Shown here piece after piece: positions 49,700-62,150 of a stretch of 64,000 nucleotides of DNA. The stretch covers positions 2,604,001-2,668,000 of the forward strand of contig OX388318.1 in assembly GCA_947579605.1 (NCBI GenBank), given 5' to 3'. The stretch is from Athripsodes cinereus (Eukaryota > Arthropoda > Insecta > Trichoptera > Leptoceridae). Numbering within the stretch: position 1 is the first letter of the stretch; every line of letters starts with the position of its first letter. The notes beneath the pieces were generated by a model. That model was not told the origin of the DNA. It was given only the letters and a program-made list of their open reading frames with translations, and did no database searches. Position numbers and translations under genes: made by a program.

Positions 49700-49840
49700 T
49701 AATGACGTGGTCAAATGGAAGAAATTACTCTGTACTGGTAACGCTATTGTGTAATATCATCTCGCTATTTTATGGTTAATTTTGGTCAACTCTGTTTTAT
49801 TGTGACGTTATGCAAAAAGAATAAATAAATACACGAAATT
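49700..49840 (+). repeat. LINE 3' tail, second copy
   Basis: 'gacgtggtcaaatggaagaa' and the end 'caaaaagaataaataaat' repeat the previous copy 540 bases to the left, diverged in the middle. Confidence 0.5.
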
Positions 49841-50413
49841 GACAGCTCAATACAAAGTGATGAATAAATACAATGTTTTAATAAAACTTAGTGATGTTCA
49901 GTCTGTATGCAAATTTAATGATTTGTTATTTTAACAACTAGAACTACCTTGTTCTGAATTGACAGTCGGTTTTAATAAAATGTAGGTATTTCTTGACTTG
50001 AAATACTTTAAGTTTTAATGTTTGTGTGATATCTGTAGGTAAGGTTAATTTTAATTTTGTTTTTCTCTCTTCTGTCTGTAAAACTTGTTACATTTCGTAG
50101 TTTTGTTGTTACTTTTAGTTATATTGTAATTAACACATTAAAGGCTGATGCCATTGATGAAATAATACTTAATTTTAGTTTAAATCTTGCCATATTGATA
50201 CTTTAGTTGTAAAAAGTTTTTGTTTTAAATGTACCAATTTCTTTGTAATCTTATAAGCGGAACACTGTTTCTAAAATAATAAAATTATATTGAAAAAAAA
50301 AGAAGTTAAATAACTAATAAGATGGTGATGATGATGGATGACTTGATAAATAAAATGCGTATAGGTTATGTAATTATCTACAAAAGCGTTCGAAGGTTGC
50401 AAGTTACCGTATA

Positions 50414-50671
50414 ATGTATTATTTTATCTCCATCTTGCCAAATTATGGTATTAATAGAGGCAGAGAAGGAAATTATTTATTTATTTATTACAAGCACGAA
50501 ACAGACAACAACTACGTATTTAAAGTACAGAAAAAGGGCAAATCTTTCAGAGATCAGCTATCATCCAACAACATGAAAGGATTATACAGCTGTCTAAACA
50601 AGAATCGCGTAGTCTATGTTACGGCTTTCGCGAATTGTCCCCGCCTCATTGTGAAAATATCTATGAAATAG
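50414..50671 (+). other. Open frame of 85 codons, unknown
   Basis: Less AT-rich than the flanks, with an uneven residue mix (NRGREGNYLFIYYKHETDNN, GLYSCLNKNR). The RG...Y...C...C order recalls FLYWCH zinc-finger exons only vaguely and the spacing does not fit. No splice sites were fixed. Confidence 0.2.
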
Positions 50672-51744
50672 AATGGGGTGAGATGGCTATTCGATTTGAA
50701 GTGTTTGTTTGTTGTTTGAATATCGTTATAAATAATTGGATAGGAAAGGAGTGTCTTTCAGACTATCGAGTCCTGACATATTATTTATTTACAGATATTT
50801 ACAGCCTAAGCCTTTTACATATTAAAACTCTTTATACATACATTACATCTACATGTATGCAACGGAATAATTTTTTTTCACAAAAGACACAAAACAATTA
50901 GATTAATAAAAAACAGGAGTTGAAAAATCAGGTAAGTATAAAATTATAAAATAAAGAATAAAATTGTCAAAAAAAAATTGGTAATGGGTAGGTATATATA
51001 GTAAATTTCTCTTGCTGTTGTGTTCTTAAAGGGTTTTTAAATATAAGCGTATTACAAAAATGGCATTTTCTCTAATATAAGACATTTCTACTTGTTGAGC
51101 TATGGAACTGAACAGTCGATATAATCAATCAAACATAAATATATCTTAGGAATATTGGCTGGTATATATAGTAAGCTTTCTAGAATTATAATATTAAAGG
51201 TAGTGAGTGCTACATAAAAATTAATTATTCTTAGAAGTGTTACTTTTAACTTTATTACCGCGATAGATTATACATTTTTAATATCCATTTCTTAACCAGT
51301 AACTCATAATAATATTAATACCATATTATATAAAATGAGGCGATGTGCATATTAATAAAGACTACTGGGTTATTATTAATTGTTCTAACACATAACTATG
51401 TATCATTATTGTATGGTTTTATGGTTAAGTATGCATTTACTTTTGCTCGTAGATACATTTCCTATTTTGAAGGATTTCCGACAGGCTCAAGTACGTGTGT
51501 ACATATACAGCATAGTGTAGCATAGAAGCTATCTATATTTTATATTATTATGTACTTATTGTAGTTGTTGTTTTGGTTTTACGTTTTATTTGTTAGTTGG
51601 TTTCCAATATGCACTGCACACTTCATACCATCAAAAATCATTGTATTTATTACAGACTAGCTTAGAACTAGGCTTATCTCAAGAATTAATCATCAAATTG
51701 ACATAATAAAAAGTATATCGTCATTTTATATACTACTACTATAC

Positions 51745-51960
51745 CATCACGGTATATCCCACAACTGAGTTTGCCAGCTGACTAACTGTAAGTAATAAAC
51801 ATGCAGATTGACCTCTCCGTGTCAATAAAAAATAAGACAAGAAGCGTTGGTGGCATGTCTTATAATACGTGAGGTTGTACGAACACCTGTCTTTTACGGG
51901 ACACTCGAAAATCTACAGGATAGAGCAGGAGACTTTTTTTTTACCAAGAACTACGGGATC
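51745..51960 (+). repeat. Dispersed repeat R copy
   Basis: 'catcacggtatatcccacaa', 'aacatgcagattgacctct', 'caataaaaaataagacaag', 'tcttttacgggacactcg' and 'atagagcaggagact' keep the whole family order. Confidence 0.65.
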
Positions 51961-52251
51961 TACTTGAAAACAGTGTTTATAATGTTTTGATGAACAAAAT
52001 TTAAACAGTAATATTATGAAATTATAGAAAATTATAATACTTAAACTTTACATTATAAAATTTATGTATTGTTTCACTAAAAATGTTAATAAATAGTAAT
52101 GTTTATGCTTTTATTGTGCAGAAAATGTTCCAAAAGGTGAAACCCTGTACAGAAATTATAATATTTTCGGGTTTAATAAAAGTATCCACAGAGCACATAC
52201 TACAAACATAACACCCATATTTATGAACGAACTCTATTGTTTACTTTAGAT

Positions 52252-52427
52252 CAGTGATTCCCAAACTATTTTACGCGACAATTATTCAGGTGGTACGTAA
52301 GCAGCCATGGCCATAGGACATACACAGTAAATAATAAGATAAAACGTTTTCAAATTCAGTTCAGTGGTACGCTACTGATTTTTAATTTCGTGTGTGGTAC
52401 GCGAAATTAAAAGTTTGGGAACCACTG
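52252..52427. mobile_element. hAT-type MITE A, complete, 176 bp
   Basis: Terminal inverted repeats 'cagtgattcccaaact' and 'agtttgggaaccactg' (one mismatch) match the hAT superfamily design. They are flanked on both sides by an identical 8-bp target duplication, 'ctttagat' at 52244-52251 and 52428-52435. No coding frame: a non-autonomous element. Confidence 0.93.
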
Positions 52428-52570
52428 CTTTAGATGATTGTAAGGACTGGGTGATTGGATGTATGTATGTGTATGGTACTGTATGGTGTGTGGTGGTAAT
52501 GCTTGACTGAGCCACGCTACTATGTAACTCAGTAGGGATACGGCAATTAAAATAGCCTTATTATGTATAC

Positions 52571-53041
52571 CAGTGTTCCGCAAAGCGTGTGCCGCGGCAC
52601 ACTGGTGTACCGTGGTCATTAGTTGGTGTGCCGCGGAAAAAAATCAAGGTTTTGTGAAGATAATTCACCTAAAAATAGCTGAGAGCTAAAAGAAATATTG
52701 TAAAACCTTTAGGGACATTAACAGTTGTTATTAACTGTGGGGTGGTTTTGTCGAGGGGAGTGTGGATGACTTAGGAACTACCATTCCTGAAACATCCAAG
52801 GGTAAGGGAGGGTACAACCCTTAATGAGAGCTTTAAGAGTGAGGCGCTTTGTTGCACGGAGCTCACCTGTGCTCAGTTAAACAGGCTCACATTTCTCACT
52901 AAACATCTTTTCATATTAGGTACTTATATTGATTTTGGTAATAAATAAATATTAAATACACAATACTTTTTCTTTGGTGTACCTCTAAAATTTCTTGATT
53001 TCATAGGTGTACCTTGAACACAAAAAGTTTGCGGAATACTG
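52571..53041. mobile_element. hAT-type MITE B, complete, 471 bp
   Basis: Ends 'cagtgttccgcaaag' and 'gtttgcggaatactg', flanked by the 8-bp duplication 'atgtatac' at 52563-52570 and 53042-53049. An inner palindromic stretch 'gtgtgccgcggcacac' follows the left end. No transposase frame. Confidence 0.92.
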
Positions 53042-55010
53042 ATGTATACGTATTTTATTATTATTTATTGTGTATTATAATAATCATGGGGTAATGTGCC
53101 TGCAGTTAAGGGGACATGTACATTATTATTCACAAAAAACTTACAATGCAACTCATAAGTTGTGAAAAATCAGTTAAATAGCATATCTCGATGATATGAG
53201 CTGCGAATCTTACGAAGAGCTGAAGAAGGTTGCACAGTAAAAGCGCAATGGAAATAGAGATGCAGGTTTTTACTGTAACCAATCTGCAGAATTGAAATCA
53301 GAGAAAGAGGGAGAGAGAGAGAGAGAAAGTTACAAAATATGCCTTCTCTATGATTTGATAAAAAAAATCAACAAGATATGTGAATTAGAGATAGAAATAG
53401 TGCTACACCATAAGTTTCTAAAATTTCCCCATCTGAATACCTCGAAAGACACGAACAGTATAAATGGTATTTTATTACATGCGATTGATCTACTGACTGA
53501 AATATGTTGTATCCTGACATAAAGCCTCGATGTTAACAGTAGTATGTTTTCTGTTAATGTGGTTACAGTTCATTAAGTTATAATATATTATCATATATAA
53601 TTTGTAGGAGTGTTTACCTACATACATTATTATGTGCTTATATTGAGTGTGTTGTACATAGTCTGGTGTACATAGATATTATTGCCATTACAATGGATAA
53701 TATTATTATACACAGACAGGTAGGTACCCGCTACTACCAATAGTATCCGATTGTGTGGTCGATTAATAGAAATTCAAATTATCCTTGGCCTCGCATTGTA
53801 TTGTGCCTATGTAGTTTTGTGTAGAAGAATGTTAGCCGCACGGATAATACCTATAGAATAATTACTTAATTTGTGGATACATAATACATACTTAATATTT
53901 ATTATCCTAGAGAGGCGACTGCAGGAATCCTATTATACAAGTGGTGGTTTTGCACTATGATGGTAGAGTCTCCTATTTTTATTTTGAATTTGATGATTTC
54001 ATAATAATCTCCTGCGTTGATAGAATAAATGATTTAATCCATTAGACGAAATTATGATCATACTTGTAGCAATATTTGTACTTCATACATAATTAGTACA
54101 ATAAACAGACATGCTTGGGTAATGCAGAAGTTTTGAGCCCCAGAATGTGACGAAATCAAGAAAAAGAAACAATATTTATATCTGGAAACTATCCCAGATA
54201 GATTTGTTTGAAAATTAGATGGATTACTTTTTTGTGCAAGTTTTATTCACGTTCTTTCATTTTGTCAGTGATTATTTCAGATTTTTAATATTAATTGCGC
54301 ACAGTTATCAATAATAATTGACAGTGAATTATATAATGATTTTTGGAAATTAAATAATATGCCGTTTATTCATTTCTCAAAATTCGTTTTCTCGTTCATA
54401 AGTGATCCATCAGGTTGAGTATGCGTCGAATCGGCTGTCTGACTCTGAATAACGATGTGACGTACGGACCATGTTATTATGACGTAGGCCTCACTTCCTA
54501 TGTAGGTACATAATAACACGAAGTTCATAGGAGAGTGAAGCTTTCAACTTGATTTTGTAGTAATCCCCAACTTTGCTTAATCCTCTTTGAGAAAGTTCGA
54601 GGACTGGGGATTGTGAAGATGATGCGTCAATGATTTAGTCAATTGCTTTCAAAACTACAATTCGATCAATACTTATTAAAACTTCTGTATAATGATTGCT
54701 GTGCTCTAACTTGTGTCTAATCCGATTCGTGGGTCGACTACAATGTTTTACATTTATGAAATTAAGATTAATGTTTCAAAAGCTTCTATTGTAGTATAAT
54801 ATGAATGCTTGGGGCTTTCTACAAGTACTAATTCATTTCTGAAAATTTGTTGTTAAAGTGGGTGGAATACCTAAAGAATAAAAATAAATGTTGGGCCAAA
54901 GATAATAATGAAGTACTCCATATTTATTTATTCTCTGCTGTAAATTAATTACAAAAAAATAACATACCATTAATTATCGATTTACATATTAAATAATTTA
55001 TTTTTGATTG

Positions 55011-55012
<2 letters not shown>

Positions 55013-55106
<94 letters not shown>

Positions 55107-55249
55107 TATATCTGGGTTTTGTTATAAACCCAAATACAACCTTATACACCTTTCACAGTAAGCTAAAAGCTTGTGTCGTGAAAGGGGAGTTTGCCGGCAC
55201 CTGGTATCGAACCCCGGACCTCATGTTCATAAGGCCGAGACTCTACCTC
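55013..55249 (-). mobile_element. S1 SINE with an 87-base poly(A) tail, 5'-truncated
   Basis: Ts at 55013-55099 are the poly(A) tail of a minus-strand copy that then reads back through the S1 tail and body to 'gaggtagagtctcggcctta'. The first 15 or so bases of the family are missing, and the sequence turns into 'tataaaccatctatata'. The long tail suggests a very recent insertion, or an assembly or sequencing artefact. Confidence 0.85.
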
Positions 55250-55739
55250 TATAAACCATCTATATATAAAATGCACATATTGTTTCACAAGTAGTAGAAT
55301 TACATGCCCTGGATAAAAAGAAGTTCACACGCTTATATCGACTTCAGGTATTTTCCACGTTGTTGGAAGATCAAATCTCCGAATTATTATATTTTATCAT
55401 CATCATGATTGTGGATGATGATCCGTTTTAGCAAGTGACAGACTCTGTGAAAGCAATAATATTAATAATGAATATTGATTCATAGCGATGATGAGTCGGG
55501 CAGCTGAACTATCTAGACATGTTCCGGTGTACGTATCATAGTAACATTACTGTAGGGGGGTTCGAATCTGTTTGTTGTCCCATTGTATTGTATGTTTCTG
55601 CCCGTATCATTAACGCATTACTTCAATTCAATATTATTTATACATACGAAGCCCTTATAGTGTAGGAAATTATCCGTTATCGGATTAGCCGCATACCGGA
55701 TTGTGATAATTCTGTACAATGTGTGATAGTAAATAAATC

Positions 55740-55862
55740 TATTTATCGAAACAGATCTAGAGGGAGAATTACAATGAGATGGACGGTCTAATAGAGCAGA
55801 CCGTGGCTCTCTCAGTGTACAGAGCAATGAATGGTGCTGAAGATAGAAGAAGATGGCGCTAA
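55740..55862 (+). pseudogene. Small LINE C-terminal fragment
   Basis: One frame reads TVALSVYRAMNGAEDRRRWR and a stop, like the end of an RTE-type polyprotein. The rest is decayed. Confidence 0.4.
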
Positions 55863-56725
55863 CCGATATATTTGTCAGAAGATCATTTACCTTAATAGTA
55901 AGATGCAGCAAGACACGTAGAATAATAGATAATGTACTTTGTAATTTCGTGATTTTTATTTTGTTTGGAATGTTTTAACTTGCACACGAATTATAAAACA
56001 ATTGGTCTTATTTCTCACAGGATAACTCGATTTAAAGTAAACGCATTGTGACGTTGGTGAATCCGGTTATTGCATTAGAATCCACTTCGGATATTCGATA
56101 TCCGATCAAACCACTGTCCGTTTCATCTCTAGTAGACATGAAATTGTCTGTACGTGATGGTTATGTCAATTATGCAATTGAATTGTGGGCATATGTGTAT
56201 GTATAATGTATTCTGAACTATGTATAATATTGTGCGGTGGGAAATTCCTTAACAAATATTATTATTATAATGTACACGTGCCTTAAACTCTGTTATATGT
56301 ATCTACGGACATTCTATTCTAATAATATTTCATTTATTCTTCAGTTTCATGTATATTTGATGGATTTTTATTTAATAATAATTTCTGTGTATCTGATCAT
56401 TAGTTTACTTGGTTTGAATTGGAGGACAGCTCCCTTAGGTTGAAGAGAATGGCAACGAGTTCTGTGGGAAGCCATGACCCGCCTAGGATTGTAGAGCTAT
56501 GGCTTTTGATTAGTATAGTACCATGAAAACATTACACAATGTTTTTCTCACGAAGGGAATTTGTGTCCATTCATCCAGAGTAGCATTAATTTTAATATTA
56601 TTTTTCTTTTATAAAATAATGGGTCAATTTCAACTATGACATCCAGTAGCACCCGGTGCTAAAATGTGTAGGTATTGATAATCTTAGTACTATTTGTAAT
56701 TATTATTATTGTCCATAACTGTCTT

Positions 56726-56831
56726 CCGTTACAAGATATCGTGGCCCACCTAGATGTGAGCCGTGGGAGGCGATCTGCATCCCCTGTCCCCCTTGTTGCT
56801 ATCTCGACACTTCTATGATATCTTGTAACGG
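56726..56831. mobile_element. Small element with perfect 15-bp inverted ends
   Basis: 'ccgttacaagatatc' at 56726-56740 and 'gatatcttgtaacgg' at 56817-56831 enclose 76 GC-rich bases ('ccgtgggaggcgatctgc'). The composition stands out from the flanks. No clear target duplication. Confidence 0.5.
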
Positions 56832-57054
56832 TACTTAGTGAAAGAAAATAATAACAAATGCAACATGATTATCAGCATATATTTTCTTACTGAGTACTAA
56901 TGTATAACCTACTGCAGGATTTGACCTTTTTAATGATTTTATTCATTAGTTATACTCGCTTCTCCAAACATCGACACCCTTTGTTTTCTTAATATAGACA
57001 CAATGAGATCTTCCAAATATAACAACATCGAGAATTGCACAAAAACTGATGTAT

Positions 57055-57535
57055 CTAAAGTAGCATTCACATTGCTTCACTTTGGATGATCATCCAGAGT
57101 GTCAGGGTCAAACCTGTTCATCGAAAGTGAACACGTCTGTTCACATTTGTTCATCCTATGCTTTCACTGCCATGTCTACTTTCTTACTCATGTTGTATGT
57201 AGTTTGACGTATTTTCGTATAAAAATAATTAAACAAATTCAAAAATAAAAAATAACACTTAAAATAAATTAATATAGCTCTCGACTGCATAATAATTTTG
57301 TACACGATTCTGACATTCAATACAAATTCATAGAGAATAAAACAAATAATAAGATAAAAAAATTTTATGGTCGTTTCAGTGAAAGGACCTTTCATCAAAA
57401 TTATGACGAGTGGTAATCTCTTTCCTCCGTCATCGCTAGTGATCACTATTGATGAAACGCCCGTTCACATCTGTTCATCTTGGAGGATCATCCGGAGTGA
57501 TCACTGAAAGTGAACGTATGTGAACGACCCTTAAT
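57055..57535. mobile_element. Possible MITE with diverged inverted ends
   Basis: 'gcattcacattgcttcactt' near 57062 and 'aagtgaacgtatgtgaac' near 57508 are imperfect reverse complements, each next to a 'gatcatcc' motif. 'ttaa' follows the right end. Boundaries are uncertain. Confidence 0.35.
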
Positions 57536-58228
57536 CTACCTAATACCTAAGAACTACATCTACACAAACGGTATATTTGAGAACTCGTTTCATCGTTTAT
57601 TTTTCTATTAAGACTAAAATATATGTTCATAATACTACACAACATCTAAGAATAGTAGAAAAAGATTAATTACGTTGAATAGGGAGAGTATTAGAAGAAG
57701 GGAATTAATAAATGAAACCATCCAAGTGAACAGATGAATCGTTATCTGTTCACTTCGAAATTAGAAATATGCATTCGGAATATTTTTTAAAGATGAATTT
57801 GGGTTGAGAATATTACTCAACATACACCTTATATGCACAATCAATAGATTGCACAAACTCCCTTTATTAGAAAACAGGAATATTGTCCCGATGTTTACGA
57901 AATGGTGGGATTGGTGAACGTAGGTTTGGTGAATTGCACCATAGGTAAATTGCACTCAAACTAGTCTAAGCCGATTCGTAAGCCTTAGGATACCTTTCCT
58001 ATTTCCAACTAAAGGGAGTTTACATATTCTGATAGTTTTACGGATGGTGTGTCTGTTGAGGAAAATATTCTTAACCTCGCGCAGATGTTAAAAAATCCAG
58101 TAAAATGCGAAAACTACGTTTAACATGGAATGGGATTGCTAGTGTCCTCTCCATCCAGAAATCCTTACCCATAAAGTAAATTATAATACCACTTAATTGA
58201 TTTTTGCACCTAGTCACAACCCATTCTG

Positions 58229-58596
58229 GTGATGTAACGAATGTGTGATTTTGGATATTCGCGATTCGCGAATAGCGAATATTGACTTGCTTAGATTTCT
58301 ACAATATTGCTCAATCATTAAAATTTCTACCCTTCCGTCGCCGAATTTTCCTATAGGAATTTAAAATATTTCAAAACTTCTCGGTTTTCTTAAAGAATAT
58401 TTTCTTGCAGTACCTTTTTCTACAATGTACCGGGTAAGTATCCGGTACTTTTACCGAATATCTGACTCTTTATTACCGAAATAATATTCGCAAAACATTC
58501 GCATATTTTGTTGCGAATACGAATGCGAATGCGAATACTTTGAAATATGCGAATATTCGCGAATGCGAATGGGAATACGAATATTCGTTACATCAC
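58229..58596. mobile_element. MITE with 'gtgatgtaacgaat' inverted ends
   Basis: Left end 'gtgatgtaacgaat' at 58229, right end 'attcgttacatcac' to 58596, 368 bp. The inside is full of 'gcgaat'/'attcgc' repeats and a 'gtaccgggtaagtatccggtac' type palindrome (58428-58449). It resembles hAT-type MITEs, but no 8-bp duplication was found. Confidence 0.7.
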
Positions 58597-59430
58597 TAAT
58601 CTAAATACATGACAGTAAGTGAATAAATAGCTGAACGATCCTGGGAGATTTTAACTTCAAGGTATTGCCCATTATGAAAGGATCTTTAGATAAGCCAGTC
58701 ACATAACAGACGTACGCAAATATCAAATAGTGTTACTGGAGTAATATTGTTTTTTTTTTTCAGAATCACCACCCCTTTACACACGACATGAATTGTTGTT
58801 ATCAATATTTGAAATGTTTTATAGATGCCTCCGTGATGTTAAAGAAAGAGAGATCTTCCATTAAGAAACCAGATGAACCGTTTATGTTTTGTTTTTAGTC
58901 ACACATAATTTTAACATTCTTATTATTAGGTTTAAGTGATGGCTACTGAGAATTATGTACATTACACATGTTATTAAATATTCCGGTTTGAATAATATAA
59001 CAATCATAATTACCTTGCTCCTACCACTACATACAAATATAACACAGCCACACACAGAGATAATATATATTGTAGAAGACATACATGTAGAGGTATCTCA
59101 TACATACTGGTTACCATTTTGTTCATCATGATAGAGTATGATTGTGTGTGTTTTAAAAATATCGTCGTCCATCACCGATAATTATTATTATACCACGCTA
59201 TACTGTACTGTCATTTTGTCAGTGTGTGTGTGTGTTTGTATCAGGTGTTTTTGGGGTAAATCTATACGACACCAATCTACCATAAAACTACATTTTATTG
59301 GAAAACGTAATAGAGAGAGATTGTCTTATTTGTTTATGTCTAAGTTTAATACATGCAGTGAGTGGACTGACTACCCAACTTGTAGAAGATGCTGTGATTG
59401 TATAGATAAATAGATATAATCATCGCTTAC

Positions 59431-59525
59431 TTCTCTCTTGACTTCAGCTTCTTGCATCTCTGATTCAACTCGTTGTCTTTCCTGGTTCATAGCCAATTCT
59501 CGTGCCTTTTTAATCTCCCCTTTTG
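59431..59525 (-). CDS. Possible isolated coding exon, coiled coil
   Basis: On the minus strand the frame reads KGEIKKARELAMNQERQRVE, then SEMQEAEVKRE, and meets a good donor (GAA|GTAAGC at 59430). A weak acceptor (GGAG) lies at 59526. The charged, helical composition is unlike the AT-rich surroundings. Family unknown: it could be an exon of a gene nested in the Src intron or a copied fragment. Confidence 0.25.
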
Positions 59526-60031
59526 CTCCGTAAATTAAACAATCAATAATTAAATTGAACCATTAATTTACATTTCTTAATTTGAATTGAACATAACACG
59601 ATTTATTTGTTTACTTAAATTTGATGGGTAAGATAGATTGGAAATGTCCGATAATCCAAGCTTATAAATGGACGCGCTTGAATCAGAAAAATCCTCGCGG
59701 TAGTTAATATGCAATGAATTTTTTTCCCCATAACAGTCATTGGAACAACAAAATCAGACATTCTGTCCATTCGCATTTAATCCATCAGTCAGGTCGATGA
59801 TAGGGACGCTTACCTTGCTAGTAATGTCTGTTGTACGAAATTGTGTTAAATTTTATAGCACCGCTGGGTGTAGTGACAAGCAACATGATTAAATTTGTGA
59901 CATATTGCTCTCTGGTAGGTGGATATTTATTTATATTTTACACCTAACATTAATGACAACTTGTCATTTTGACTAATTAAGGATCTCGATTGCAGCCTAT
60001 AATAAAGTACAATTGTATTGAAATATAGTCA

Positions 60032-60307
60032 ATGATCACAATAGCAGTAGGCAGAAGAAGTTTTTTTGGTACCATTATTAAAAATATCTGTAACTTTACG
60101 GGATTAATTTCTTCTAGGATTGAGCAAATTTGCCCTGACTTTTATAAACGAATAGGTTTAAACTGTCGCTCACTCTATAATACGTTTATTTTTTATGATC
60201 TACAAAGAATATGCCAAACGTTCACTACAAACAGTGGAATCGCAAGAGTAACCCATCCTTTTACAAATGTGTCGTTTAATATCGAAACTGGACAAATTCT
60301 TTTTTAG
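60032..60307 (+). other. Open frame of 91 codons, unknown
   Basis: Begins with an ATG (MITIAVGRRSFFGTIIKNIC) and ends FNIETGQILF. No motif is known to me. It might be chance. Confidence 0.2.
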
Positions 60308-61290
60308 CAAAATGTTAGTAGAGATTAAAAACTAATTAGATTTTGACTGATTCCATACAAACATTTATTTTCTCATAATTTACACACAAATTTCATAGAA
60401 TATGACTAATTTTGAAAACGGAATTTCAACACAGAATATTTCTGGATACATTGTTAAAAAAATGTATTTTTAAGATTTTTCCACTTTCAAATCATTTCGT
60501 AAATTACGAATGAGATATTAGAAAGTCTTGTGTATTTTCCTTAACTAATTTTCTTCCAGCGCATTACTTTTTTTAGGTTTTATTATATTGTGTTTATTAA
60601 TGGTATTCTACAAGAGCCTTTTCCTCTGAGAATCAAAAGAGGAGGTCAGTCTGTTTGTTTGGGAACATTTCCATTCTAGTTTTTATTTGTTTTGATACAA
60701 AGAGTTTTGTCATATTATGCACTTCATGTATATAGTTTGTTTTTCATCTCTTTTCAGGGGTCAAACTGAGGTAAATCGTAGGTGAATAATCTTTCAGTAT
60801 CACATGAAAATTCACCATGAATTTTTACCTAATGAATTTCAAAAACGTGTTTGCTACATAACTATGTGAGTTTGCAATTTTAATATCAAGCAAGCACACG
60901 TAGAGATGATCGTGTCTTCGTTACTTCTACGATGTGACGAGCTTAGTATGATTATTAGATATTACCTATTTGTCTCCACACTGTTAATGGGAAACGTTGA
61001 CGAGCATTTTTGTGTCGACCCTTTTTGAACCCTCGTCACAATGCCTAATTATTGTACCTCATTATGTCAGACATAGATAAGGACTTAATTCAGAGGCTTT
61101 ATACAATTCGAACCGTGCAGCCTTGAAGCTTGTTGTCTATATAATATAATAAATAACTTTATTAACAGAATACACAAAAACAATTGGCCAAATTACAATA
61201 CTAAATAAAATACAACAATATATTGTTAAATGGCGGATTTATTTATTTATTTAAAATATTTACATTCGACGATGAACTCTCGGTACACAG

Positions 61291-61291
<1 letters not shown>

Positions 61292-61334
<43 letters not shown>

Positions 61335-61607
61335 ACAATTTGTAAAGCGCCGTTTACTCATAACATGACCTCAAGGGCGCTGTAAATCGTATCCATCACC
61401 CGAAACTCCCAGCAAAAATGTGTGTCTTCAACCCTCTTTTAAAACTCTCTCCATTCACCTCCTCTCGCAGACACAGAGGCAGCTTGTTCCAACATCTGGG
61501 ACCCGCAACACTAAACGCTCTATCTCCAAAGCCTGTTTTGCGAGATCGAGATGGCTCAATCAGTCTGCATTTTGCCTCACCCTGTGCTGAGCGAAGCATG
61601 AGCATGA
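61292..61607 (-). mobile_element. 5'-truncated L2/CR1-type LINE, inverted twin of 835-1210
   Basis: A (TA)n tract (61292-61332) followed by the reverse complement of the tail and of the frame ending GLKTHIFAGSFG (frame 61396-61605). It is nearly identical to the copy at the left end of the window and breaks at nearly the same 5' point. Confidence 0.82.
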
Positions 61608-61879
61608 GTCATACTACTCAATCGTGGAGTTTCTTTGTTGTTATCAAAATTTTTGCGTTCATTTTTGTTATCGTTGCATATTATGTCATAACAACATGGA
61701 CAACTGCTTCCTGTGATTATGATAAATGTTGGTATGTATATTTAATATGGGAATATCGCTGTTGTTATTGTATCAGATTCGTGCCAGTGTGTTCCCTCTC
61801 GATGACTTTTTCGTCAGAAAGTTCTGCAGGACGCATTCGGTATGTCGTTTCAATTTAATTTTCCATTGTCAATCCTTCA

Positions 61880-61985
61880 CCAGCTTCAGAAGTAAATCAA
61901 AAACTGTATTAATCAACAGCACCCTCGAGACGGTCTAAAGGCTGTTAAACGGGCTCTAAAATAAAGTCGTTCCTAATCGTCACCA
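61880..61985 (+). mobile_element. L2/CR1-type LINE 3' tail
   Basis: 'ttcagaagtaaatcaaaaac' with 'accctcgagacggtctaaag' and 'gctgttaaacgggctctaaa' matches 48060-48150. No coding part remains. Confidence 0.65.
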
Positions 61986-62087
61986 TTGTGGCTCAAATAA
62001 ATGTCGTCAACCGACGGTATTTGGTGGATATGATTATTTAGAAGTCATGTGTATTATGTTATTATTTAGTTCGCTTTTTCGTTATCA

Positions 62088-62150
62088 GATGTATTTGGGT
62101 TTTTGTTATAAACCCAAATATCACAGTAAGCTAAAAGCTTGTGTCGTTTT
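62088..62150 (-). mobile_element. S1 SINE fragment
   Basis: Tail and part of the body only: 'gtttataacaaaaaccca' and 'cacaagcttttagcttact' read on the minus strand. An internal deletion removes the part between them. Confidence 0.7.

Noticed and set aside
50414..50671. FLYWCH zinc-finger exon
   Set aside because: Cys spacing and the Trp-Cys core of the FLYWCH pattern are absent; kept only as an unknown frame.
55004..55294. Open frame starting with a long poly-Phe run
   Set aside because: It is the poly(A) tail of a minus-strand SINE read as protein.
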